From NCBI RefSeq assembly GCF_001540865.1, contig NC_033622.1, positions 13,832,797 to 13,896,796 on the forward strand: a stretch of DNA of 64,000 bases, read 5' to 3'. How positions within the stretch are numbered: position 1 is the first letter of the stretch; every line of letters begins with the position of its first letter. Shown here in pieces: positions 36,990 to 46,050 of this stretch. Position numbers and translations under genes: made by a program. Under the pieces are notes generated by a model. The model ran no database searches, was not told the DNA's origin, and was given only the letters and a program-made list of their open reading frames with translations. The DNA comes from Ananas comosus. Lineage: Eukaryota > Streptophyta > Magnoliopsida > Poales > Bromeliaceae.

Positions 36990-39062
36990 AAAATAAACTG
37001 TAAATATCTTTCTGAGGTGAATATTTAAAAATTATTTTAATTCCATATGCTAATATTTAGTTATTTAACTTTTTATTGATTATAATCGGTAACCAAATTT
37101 AAATTTACTTTCAAGTATATATCTAAATTTTAATTTTATCTGATTTTAAATTTTTATTTCATCTGAAATTTAGAGTTGAAATTTAATTATATAATTTCAA
37201 TATAAATTTATAAAATTTTAAATTAAATTTTAATTTTAATTTTAAATCATAATTTATATTTACTTTTGAACTTAAATTTAAATTGTCAATAAAAAATTTG
37301 ATTAAATTGGATCAAAATTTAATTTTAAATTTAAATTAAATGTAAATTAAAATTTGATACTTTTAGTTAAAAACAAATACTTAAATTTTGGATTCATGAC
37401 AATTCGCAAAATATAGAGAAATATTAAATGTACATAATAAGAACACATAAAACTATGTAATTGTTGTTTGTAGCTACTATTCGAATTTAAATTAGAATAC
37501 GACAGTTATTTCGAATAAAGTTTTAATTTTTATTATAATAATTATTTCGAATATAATAGATAAATTTATTTTTTAAAAAGTTTAATTTTTATTATAATTT
37601 TTTAGATAAATATGATGCACAAATTTATGTTAATTTGAAATAACTATTAAAATAGTTGTTGGCTCACCTATTTTTTAGTGAAAAAAAAAATTATATTTCA
37701 TTTGCAAAGAAAAATATTTATAATTATCCAAACTTTTACTAACCTAAGGATATTTAATGTAGAATATTTTTTACATCCGCCCAATAAAAGAATATTCTGT
37801 ATTCATTAAAAAAAAAAAATCTATACGAAACAGTCGTAGAAAATATTCTGAGTATCCATTATCTCTAAAGTAACTAACTAAAAATAAATTAGGTTTAAAA
37901 AATAATTTTAAAATAAGGCTATCAAATTGATTTTAAATTTTAAGTTTGGTTCAAAATTTCTAATGTGAATCTATATTTTAATTCAAAAGTTAAAACTAAT
38001 TTAAAATTTTAAATATTGGATCTATCAATAGACTTTTTCAAATAGAAAATAATTAATCGAAAATAATTAACTAACTTAAAAGTAAATTAAGTTTGAAAGA
38101 TAGATTGGCTAATAAATAGATTCATGTCTCCAATAACTACTTATATTCAAATTATAGATTCAAAATAAAGTTTAAATTTTGATTTTTGTTTATAAATTTA
38201 AATCTAAATTTATTAATTTTAAAATTTAAATTTATTTCAATTTTTAAAATTTAGGTACACAATATAATAAAATATATAAACGTATTTAGAGACAAATTAA
38301 AATTAAAAAATCAATTGATAGGTAGATTCATACCACCAATTAATATTTAATGATTTAGTTTAATAATTAAATGTGACGTACTTCGGACGTCACCTTTAAT
38401 TAAATTTTTATTCTATCATTATATTTTTAAAATCAGTCTATCGACAGATCGAAATTTGAAATACGTGTTTTTATATATAGTATAGATAGATATATTGAGA
38501 GATAAGAGTTTTACTCCAAATTCAGAAGAATCAGAACTAGTACTAAACATATCAATTAATTATGAGATAAGGACATGGATAAATCGAAAACCTCGTATCC
38601 TAATTATTCTAGATGTCGCTAGTTATATAATTTAGATAATTCAAAATTTAATGATTTGAATGTACCTAATCCTCTCTAATCTGTTATTTAAATTGTTATG
38701 TGATTTTGATTCTGATTGGGTCGTAGATTCTTTATTAATTAGACAAAAGATTAGAGGAAATAATTTAGAAAATTTGAGATAGATGTTGTACCATATGTAA
38801 ATTTAGCCATTTATGTTAAATAAAATTAAAATATGTAGAATATGGAAAGAATTTATTTTATATTTTATTGATTTGCTACTATTTGGTGTTGTGTGAATAT
38901 TTGTGTTTAAAGGTTGGTCTATATAAAAAACCTAGAATTTAAAATCAATATAATAAAGCCAAAATAACAATCTTAGTTTAATAGTTGTTACCTGGATTGT
39001 TATATTTCAGGTTGGGTCTCAATTCCCGCTTGCGCTTTAAACTTCAAAAAAAAAAAAAAAAN

Positions 39063-39183
39063 CTAGGTGGCTAGCCAAGGAGGGCAAGGAAGAGCCTCTG
39101 TGGTGTATCCTCTGTGGAAAATGTGTGCCATAGCCCACCATGTAGGACATTTTCAGAGGGTTTTCTCCAAGAATATAGTCCAC
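39063..39183 (-). pseudogene. Fragment of a GH9 endoglucanase exon, cut by an N
   Basis: After TTTTCAG (acceptor) at 39184 the minus strand encodes [19 protein letters not shown] followed by [17 protein letters not shown]. This is the characteristic C-terminal region of plant glycoside hydrolase family 9 endo-beta-1,4-glucanases, with the catalytic-domain HHR motif. It then runs into the N at 39062 and a poly-T tract. No other GH9 exon is nearby, so this is an isolated gene fragment: either captured by a transposon or misplaced by the assembly at the N. Confidence 0.85.
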
Positions 39184-39363
39184 CTGAAAATTTATATTAA
39201 TAGTGAGTAATTGATAGATCGAAGAACTTCGCAAACCTGTAAGAATTTGGTTCACGTGAACGACGCACTAACAAAGTCAGAGCGAGGCCTCAGGTTGACT
39301 CATTCATGAAATAAGAGATTAACAGCCAACCTTGTAGTTGGTTTTAAGCTTTTTTCGGAGCCG

Positions 39364-39365
<2 letters not shown>

Positions 39366-39404
<39 letters not shown>

Positions 39405-39440
39405 AGAAAAAGGTAGCATGCTATTCGCTTCATTCAATTA
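39366..39440 (-). mobile_element. AT microsatellite fused to a SINE 3' fragment
   Basis: About 35 bases of alternating AT at 39366-39400, then TTTGAGAAAAAGGTAGCATG and CTATTCGCTTCATTCAATTA, the reverse complement of the SINE tail. The microsatellite may have grown from the SINE's A/T-rich end. Confidence 0.7.
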
Positions 39441-39789
39441 GACGATGATAATAAAAGAAAATATTAAGTATAGATAGTCAATTATTAAACTAATATATAG
39501 TCTATATCAATAAATAAAATTGTTAATTTTGATACTGCTTGATTAATAAAAAAATAAAATAGAAAAGCATGAATTTTAGTTTCTAGCAACATCAAACACT
39601 CTGGAAGGTCTCAAGCGGCATGAATTGACAATTTAAATGCTCGAACATTAATTTAAAAAATAAATTTTGTCACAAATTGAAAAACCATAAATACATTATA
39701 TCTCAACTTTATTAAATAAATTCCTACCAAAACATTAGCAACCATATTAATATTAATTCATTATAACTCATAGAAAAAATTGCAACCAA

Positions 39790-39977
39790 CAAACCAATTT
39801 CAACACCGACCGTCCCTAAAGCAAGTAGCAAAGGACTTGGTGGTTGGTACCCGAGATCCCAAGTTCGAATCCTAGTTGATTCACATTTTCAGCTAAGTTT
39901 ATTTCTAAATGAAATAAACGAAGCGGATAGCGTACTACCTATTTTTCTCTCAAAAAAAAAAGCAAACCAATTTCAAC
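39790..39977 (+). mobile_element. tRNA-derived SINE, full length, perfect 15-bp target duplication
   Basis: The body at 39805-39962 is nearly identical to the 36.7-kb copy (ACCGACCGTCCCTAAAGCAA, GTTCGAATCC, AAGCGGATAGCGTACTACC, TTTTTCTC, poly-A). CAAACCAATTTCAAC flanks it on both sides at 39790-39804 and 39963-39977. The orthologous site in unit A (about 35700) is empty. Confidence 0.95.
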
Positions 39978-40237
39978 CTTCAATATTCCAAAAAAATCTC
40001 ATCAATCCAACAATATTATCCAACTCAAAACGAACACTTAGTTATTAAACCCACCAATCACTCAACACTTGACACTTGACACACTGTGATCAATCAAAGT
40101 ACCAGTAATATGATATAGAGATTCTGTACGCGCGTATGCACTTGGAATATCTTTAATTGTCACCTATACGTTGAGAGGAGGAAGGGAGAGGAAGAGAATC
40201 CAAGATGCTATCTAAGAACGAAACGACACGAAACGAC

Positions 40238-41023
40238 TCAGTCGGGGCAAATGTCCTTGAACACGGGGAGCCTCTTGTGACCTTTGCGGCGGCCATAGAG
40301 CACGGCGTTGATCTGCGCATTCTCTTTGTCGTTCGGAGGCCACGAAAACGCCCGATTCATCAATTTGCCGATGTCGAGAGGCGCGTCATCAGGTCCTGCT
40401 GCCGCAGTTTCCATAGCTGCAGTTTCCGGGGTGGCCGCCTCCGCTCGACCTGCACCTGCATCCGTCGGCTGTTGGCTCTCGGGCGCGGTCGGCGTCGGAC
40501 CCTCCTGCTGCTTGGATTTGCCACCCTGCCATCAATTTGCGGCGAAATCAGGAAATTGATTCGAAAATTACAACAAACTAGCTCAGCAATCCGGTTCGGG
40601 ACGTGACGTGCATCTAAATATGTAACTTTGGAGGGTTGTGTACGTAAAAATAAAGATTTGAAAGTACAGAATTTGGCGGGCTTGGGACTTTACCGTTGGA
40701 TCGGCTGGGGAGGAAGACGACGCTGGCGCGCCCTCTCTCGAATTGGACTCACCGGCACTGGCACCACCACGGCCGCGACGACCCCGGCCCCGTCCACGGC
40801 CTCCGCGTTTCTTCGGCTTGTAGTAATTCGTCATGTCTAGTGCCGGCCAATGCTCCTCGGATTCCAATAAAGGCGGGCCCGATTCGGAGGCAGCAGCACT
40901 GGCGGGAGCCAAGGCGGAAGCACGCGGCGGTTCTGGGTCGATGTTGGTGTCGGCTGCGGCGGGGGCAGATGGGTTGGGTTGCTGCGGTGGCGCCGAGCCG
41001 CGGCCGAAACTGATGTTTTGCAT
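40238..41023 (-). CDS. Unrecognised Ala/Pro/RGG-rich protein, 2 exons, 205 aa
   Basis: I do not recognise the family. Exon 1 (41023-40694, 110 codons) joins exon 2 (40525-40238, 95 codons plus TGA) in phase 0. Residues 1-60 are Pro/Ala-rich, then SEEHWPALDMTNYYKPKKRG leads into a GRGRGRGRRGRGG tract, an RNA-binding-like RGG box. A low-complexity Ala/Ser/Pro/Thr linker crosses the intron. The C-terminal block APLDIGKLMNRAFSWPP... HKRLPVFKDICPD is shared with the 36-kb paralog and is the only conserved-looking domain. Exon 1 is GC-rich. A CCATAG|GTCGAC acceptor just before the ATG and a CCAAG|GTGCTT donor near 41372 suggest a leader intron. Given the RGG box, an RNA- or ribosome-associated role is possible, but that is inference only. 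Confidence 0.75.
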
Positions 41024-41540
41024 TGTTGTGTCGACCTATGGATCAGAAACTAACCATATAATTGCAAGAATACCATATAACTTGAATTGAACAGAACAAC
41101 TATAGTCAAAATACTCAAATTAGGATTCCTGTAGCAACAATTTGCATTCTTGTGATGCATTAATCACACAATATTAGAAGCAAAGAAACAAGAATACGAA
41201 ACATATCATCATTTCTCAAGAAACCAAGTTCATCTCAATGCACAAATCATAACTTTTTAAACTTCTTTCTTTGGATCACTTAATCAAATCTTAATATAAG
41301 GGTTTCGTTGCATCAAAATAACAAACAAATCAGATGAAAAGAAGGGAAAAAAGAACATAAAATGAATGAAGCACCTTGGAAGGAGATAGCGAATTCTTGG
41401 ACACGAGAGAGATAACCTCACCGAATTTGTTTAAAACACACGAATATACACACTCTTTCTCTCTCTATAATGTTCTCATTGCATGAGCAAGGAATGGTAG
41501 AGGAATTGGACCAACGATAAGGTTTTTATACAGAGTCCTC
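41024..41540 (-). promoter_or_regulatory. 5' leader, leader intron and promoter of the 205-aa gene
   Basis: In gene sense, a CT-rich leader (GAGAGAGAAAGAG seen as its complement near 41455-41468) is followed by CTTCCAAG|GTGCTT near 41372 and CATAG|GTCGACACAACA directly before the ATG. These are plausible donor and acceptor sites of a leader intron of about 340 bases. No definite TATA box was chosen. Confidence 0.4.
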
Positions 41541-42066
41541 TGTTTCTGAGAGTTAACGGTAAACGGTCACCTGTGTGGACGTGGCTGGTTACAATTGGTT
41601 TCAAATATTAAAATATTAAAAGTGTCCGTGAAAATGCATGGAAAGCCATTTTGATATGCGCCCTCAAAATTTTACTTCTAATTTTTCTTATTGACATCAA
41701 TTTAACTACTTTTAATTATTTCAATTTAAGCTATTTTTTTCTCTAAAGTAAATTGTGGGTTTGTAAGAATTGACGGCTTTTGCGAATTAATAGTATTAAA
41801 TATGTTTCTAGACATGTTTTCTATCACCTGTCAATTCCATGATGTGTTACGTGCTAACAAATTGATAGTCAAAACTATCATAGTAATATTTAAGGAAAAT
41901 TAAAAGAAAGTGAATTTTCTAGTATATCTTATATTGCAGTTCAATGATCTCACAGCATATTAGGATTAACAACAACATTACTCTGTTTTTGGTATTACCC
42001 ATGAAAACTATTGTAGAACCAACAAACAGAATTATTAGCACCAAGCTTGTGCTGTACGTATGTATA

Positions 42067-42603
42067 TTAGTATTGTACGCCCATAAGGCATGTGTACAAC
42101 TTAAGTTGAAACCAAAAAGAGCGTGCTTTATACATCATCGTATTGTATATGACATCGCATGAGAGCCCATTAGCTCTCTCTGGGCATTTGTTCGAACTAC
42201 TACATGCCCTTAGCTGAATCTCCGGTGAACATGCACATGGACGGCTACGTCCAATAAAATGCCTTAAGCACTGCATGATCTTAAGGCCCGCCGGAGAAAG
42301 ACGACTCCGCCATCTTGGCTTCACTATGCCTCTTCGTACTCCGAGACATTTCGCGGCAGTACGTTGTTTACGCGGTCGGCGCCTCTGTCGAGCTAATTCA
42401 CTGCCCTGGTTGCGGTGGCCTCGCGCTGGCCCGGCAGGAATCGGACTCGAGTTCGTTGGATCGCCTTGCAATTGCTGCTGCAACAGCTTTATCGGATCCA
42501 TACTGGAGCTCCACTGATCGGGATCTACTGACATGAGCGCTGGCAGTTGCGAACTCGAGTTCTGCTGCTTCTGAGATTTTCCGCTGTCAGGCTTGTTACC
42601 CAT
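42067..42603 (-). CDS. Doubtful open reading frame, 178 aa, Gln/Arg/Ser-rich
   Basis: A continuous ATG-started frame in a locally GC-richer patch (42180-42600). It reads MGNKPDSGKSQKQQNSSSQ, then a Gln-rich segment (KLLQQQLQGDP) and an Arg-rich segment (ARQRRRPRKQRTAAK). The last 60 codons look non-coding. The opening SGKSQKQQ vaguely resembles the exon 2 starts of the neighbouring small-gene family (SGKSNQRQ, GGKSKQQE), so it might be another diverged, broken member, but the conserved C-terminal block was not found. No homology is recognised. Confidence 0.3.
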   Translation of the reverse strand: MGNKPDSGKSQKQQNSSSQLPALMSVDPDQWSSSMDPIKLLQQQLQGDPTNSSPIPAGPARGHRNQGSELARQRRRPRKQRTAAKCLGVRRGIVKPRWRSRLSPAGLKIMQCLRHFIGRSRPCACSPEIQLRACSSSNKCPERANGLSCDVIYNTMMYKARSFWFQLKLYTCLMGVQY

Positions 42604-43579
42604 TCTGAGTAAAACAAGATAAAAAGAAGAACAAAAGTCGAGAAAATGTTAAAGATATGTAATGAAAACTTACATATTATAAGAATTAATGGAAACTAAT
42701 ATGAACAAACCATGAACGCACAGTTTATATATGGTGCGTTCATGTAAATGGAAACGTAGTTTTAAATTTTTTTTTTTGGTTATAGATATATTCTCAATAA
42801 AAGCAATTAAGAAATTTGAGACCATCATAGAACACATCTATACTTCAAGAAAGATTATTAATTATCCCCTTTTTTTTAAAAAAAATCTTTTTTTTTTTTC
42901 TGATACTATATTAAACAATCTTTATTTTAAAAAATAAATAAAAACTATCGAAAAATGATATTTTTATATTTCATATCCGGTAATCTCCTTAATTATAAAG
43001 AGATGGATCAAAATTTCGTTGCTTGGAATTAATTAGGACGATCGGAGACTGAACCCTCTGTTATCTCTTAGTTTAATTTTGTTCAACTTGCATGAGAGTA
43101 ATATTAACAATCGGAACAAATAATTCATGAAAATTAATTAGGAAAATGGAAACAAGAAGAGATTCGATCGAAGACTTAAACACCAGCTTACGGCGCTCAT
43201 GATGATCATGATTACATTGCATGAAAAGTGTTACGGTGGCGGACCTCCAACAAATATCGCATCACGATTCTACACATTTGTTATAATGTATAGACATATC
43301 GTCCCAAAATAATGTAGGAAGAGAGAAAGAAGAATAAACTTTTGTAGTAAAGAGGACACAGTTAATTTATGATTATCAAAAATAAAAAAAAAGTCAATAT
43401 TACTTGCTAAATTTGCACCAGCAGCTCCAAAAATGATCTCTCTTCTCTCACTCTCTGAAACGATACTCATGCACGCAAGAACTGTATATATATATACAAG
43501 AAGTGGGAAAAAATTTATGTGAGAAAACGCCTTGATCTAACGTATTTATATTCGTGGGTTTATGTATTTGTGCATGCAA

Positions 43580-43612
<33 letters not shown>

Positions 43613-44005
43613 CGGCAAGCCTAACAGTAGTGGAGAAGGATGCAATAGTACATATCAAAAGGCTGATCATGAAATTTTATCGTGCTTTGATTGGGTTTTG
43701 ATCAAGATCTAACTTATTTCCATTATAATTTCGGTTCGGATTTATTTTGGGTTAAAAGGTCGCGCTAGATCAAAACTTGATCCAAAAACCATTGAAATTT
43801 AAATCCAACTCAAATTTTAACGAGGCTAACAAAAATGTTTTTACACAAAAAAAAAAGTACACAATAACTTTAGGGCTCCGGAGTACGTAGAATTAACCTC
43901 TGTTAAGTGTAATTTTTGTTGCCGTGTGATTTAAAAATTGCACTCCAATATTCCTATGTATAATTTATTTTTGTTCACCATATATAGGAACTTGCCATTA
44001 AAAAG

Positions 44006-44146
44006 TATACTATAATGACCGACTGTCATTAGTGCAAGTGGCAAAGGATTTAATGGTTGATACCCGATATCTTAAGTTCGAATTTTAGTTGATTTATATT
44101 TTTAGCTAAGTTTATTTCTCAAAAAAAAAAAACATATACTATAATG
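44006..44146 (+). mobile_element. SINE with 12-bp target duplication
   Basis: The body at 44018-44134 has GACTGTCATTAGTGCAAGTG, GCAAAGGATT, box B-like GTTCGAATTT, AGCTAAGTTTATTTCTC and poly-A, so it lacks the GAAGCGGGTAGC segment. TATACTATAATG flanks it at 44006-44017 and 44135-44146. Confidence 0.85.
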
Positions 44147-44757
44147 GTACATCTACAAACTACTTGGCGACAAAATATGATATTTAAGCGTTCTACGATA
44201 AGCAGTACTTCATAATTATCCGTCGTTTCTAAAAAATGCTCAGATTGCTCGCTAGCACTTTGATCCAATCTGCAGATAGACCTGAATGTTGAAAAAATTA
44301 TATTTACGTCGCATGCTTGTAAATTATTTCAATCAGTCATTCATCCAAAATAATCTCTTATGGTCGTTAGCATATGGTTTTTGGATCATGTGATGAAAAG
44401 AAATTGAATGATTTTCACAAAATACAGTCACTATTTGTTTTTTAGTATAGATAATGCTCGCTCCAATATCCCCGTATCGGATGAAAAAATAAAAATAAAA
44501 ATATAAATATAAAAACAAAAAATATTCTAGTAATTGGGCCGGTGGTTTAGATCCAACGAGTTAGTGGTTCTGGTGGGCTTGATTTTTTACATTTACCCCT
44601 ACTAACGAAAGCCCAACCCAACTCAACACATCTAAAACTATTTGGGCCGAATGGATGCGGGACGGGGAGAATTAGTCCGGCCCAACATTCGGGCCAACCT
44701 CTGGTACGCTTCAAAATCGTTCGTGACACCACAGCTCTCTACGCGTGGCAGTTCACC

Positions 44758-44777
44758 ACATTCATTGAACCTGGACA
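44758..44777 (+). promoter_or_regulatory. UPE-box-like sulfur-limitation element, miR395 cluster 1
   Basis: ACATTCATTGAACCTGGACA matches the UPE-box consensus AG(G/A)T(T/A)CATTGAA(T/C)CT(A/G)GAC(A/G), as I recall it, at 19 of 20 positions (C for G at position 2). UPE-boxes are double EIN3-like sites reported to bind SLIM1/EIL3 and drive sulfur-deficiency genes. It lies about 575 bases before the TATA box of miR395 cluster 1. Exactly the same 20 bases lie upstream of cluster 2. Confidence 0.75.
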
Positions 44778-45330
44778 GCTTCCCCAGACACCTTTCATGT
44801 AGAGAGAGAGTCCGAGAATCATCCTTTAATGGCCCAAAAGGCCAATTGTAGCTATCCTCGTATCTCAAGATACCATCTCCACCGATTTAATCCAACACAG
44901 GGGAGGAGCAGTTCGTTAATCCTTCACATCTAATTCTTCTTCTTCTTTTTATCTTTCTTTCTTTTTTCTTTTTTTTCTTTTTTTTTTTTTTTTGCATGGC
45001 TACGATTAGAACAACAGCACGGTAGAGATGAGATGATCAACTAAGGCTCGGTGCATGATAAGGAGGAATACGTACCCACAACGACTTGCGCAGGTTCTTT
45101 GGAATTGGGATGTGTTAATAAAAGCATCTATGAGAGGCTAATTTGACAGAGACAAAAAGGGCGCGATCGATCAGAGGCTCAAGAGCCTCGCCCACGTGGG
45201 ATTCCCTCCCCTTCATTCGGACCGTAAACCCGGCCAGGTGCATGCAATTGTTGCAATTGTCCATTGTCTCATGGTTGCATGTATCTGTACTTCATCGCAA
45301 TAAGGGAGGGTGCTCACTCTGAAACCCTAA

Positions 45331-45338
45331 TATAAATA
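45331..45338 (+). promoter_or_regulatory. TATA box of miR395 cluster 1
   Basis: TATAAATA about 125 bases before the first hairpin, after GTGCTCACTC. The following transcript start region (AATACAAGTT near 45364) is repeated at cluster 2. This fits one pol II promoter driving all three hairpins. Confidence 0.7.
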
Positions 45339-45455
45339 GGACCCATGTGGGAGGTGATCTCCAATACAAGTTGGTGTGCGAAGAGTAAGCTAAAGAGCAT
45401 GGAATTAATGGGCTCATGGATTAAGCTAGTCCCATTTTCTAGGGTTTTTGAGATA

Positions 45456-45575
45456 GTTGGTTGTTCCCTGGAGTTCCCTCAGACACTTCATTAAGTAGGG
45501 TTCTATAATATACACTGAAAATATAAGCCTTATCTCTACTGAAGTGTTTGGGGGAACTCTGGGTGGCACCCAACC
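45456..45575 (+). ncRNA. MIR395: miR395 precursor, cluster 1 hairpin 1
   Basis: Hairpin with GTTGG...CCAAC at the base. The 5' arm GAGTTCCCTCAGACACTTCA (45471-45490) pairs with the 3' arm, which carries the mature miR395 at 45539-45559. That sequence starts CT and continues GAAGTGTTTGGGGGAACTC, identical to the common miR395a form. miR395 targets ATP sulfurylase and a low-affinity sulfate transporter (SULTR2;1) mRNAs and is induced by sulfate starvation. Loop about 45 bases. Confidence 0.96.
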
Positions 45576-45637
45576 TTCGTATCGTTAGTGTTAGGGCTCA
45601 GTTTTGATTATGCATGCAAAAGAGATTATATATATGC

Positions 45638-45646
<9 letters not shown>

Positions 45647-45716
<70 letters not shown>
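45647..45716. repeat. (TG)n(GA)n compound microsatellite inside the miR395 cluster
   Basis: About 20 bases of TG repeats followed by about 48 bases of GA repeats, between hairpins 1 and 2 and therefore within the expected polycistronic precursor. Likely highly length-variable. Confidence 0.95.
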
Positions 45717-45721
<5 letters not shown>

Positions 45722-45731
45722 AATTAATTAA

Positions 45732-45830
45732 GTTGGTTGTTCCCTGGAGTTCCCTTCAGACACTTCATTAGGGCTCATAAGTGTTTGGGCTGTAGTGAAG
45801 TGTTTGGGGGAACTCTGGGTGTCACCCAAC
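45732..45830 (+). ncRNA. MIR395: miR395 precursor, cluster 1 hairpin 2
   Basis: GTTGGTTGTTCCCTGG at the 5' base pairs with the GTCACCCAAC end. Mature miR395 at 45795-45815 begins GT and continues GAAGTGTTTGGGGGAACTC, the form with 5' G that is common in rice. The loop is shorter than in hairpin 1, and its terminal part (GGGCTCATAAGTGTTTGGGC) resembles those of hairpins 5 and 6, so these are closest relatives. Confidence 0.96.
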
Positions 45831-45929
45831 AACTTGATCATGATGATGAGCTGGGCCACAAGGGCTCTGAATTGGTGCATGCATGCAGGGTTTAGTAATA
45901 ACTAGAAACTGCAGGAATATATGCAAGTA

Positions 45930-46050
45930 ATTGGTTGTTCCCTGGAGTTCCCTCATACACTTCATTAGGTAGGGCTTTTTTTTTTTACCTCCCAGGTGCA
46001 AAAGCAAATGCTACTGAAGTGTTTGGGGGAACTCCAGGGTGCTATCCAAT
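45930..46050 (+). ncRNA. MIR395: miR395 precursor, cluster 1 hairpin 3
   Basis: 5' arm TTGGTTGTTCCCTGGAGTTC then CCTCATACACTTCA; mature miR395 at 46014-46034 begins CT and continues GAAGTGTTTGGGGGAACTC. The loop contains a T11 run. It shares its long-loop form and 5' C with hairpin 1. It is the last hairpin of cluster 1. Confidence 0.95.

Larger units (their letters stand above)
36448..38604. other. AT-rich insert between tandem units A and B
   Basis: No gene. It holds AT microsatellites (36485-36511, 36560-36600), a SINE with target duplication, an 89-bp tandem duplication, and more than 1 kb of permuted AAATTTAAATTTTAA sequence (37060-38300) like that at 1.9-2.2 kb. Confidence 0.6.
38605..41023 (-). 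repeat. Tandem duplication unit B (flank plus small gene)
   Basis: Counterpart of unit A with the same block order. It carries two insertions absent from unit A: the segment around 39057-39460 (endoglucanase exon fragment, AT microsatellite, SINE tail) and a complete SINE at 39805-39962. Confidence 0.8.
41541..44740. other. Intergenic region, one doubtful open frame
   Basis: AT-rich with an AT microsatellite at about 43583-43612 and a SINE at 44018-44134. The only coding suspicion is the minus-strand frame at 42067-42603, listed separately. Confidence 0.55.

Noticed and set aside
37060..38300. Very AT-rich permuted AAATTT sequence as a matrix attachment region or origin
   Set aside because: Composition alone cannot support a function, and the same texture occurs at 1.9-2.2 kb.
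44547..44868. Frames around 44.6-44.9 kb on both strands
   Set aside because: They overlap the promoter region of miR395 cluster 1 and the UPE-like element. Non-coding constraint explains the sequence better.
45149..45153. GAGAC sulfur-responsive (SURE) cores near the miR395 promoters
   Set aside because: A five-base motif is expected by chance many times in this span. Only the 20-base UPE-like element is long enough to support a claim.
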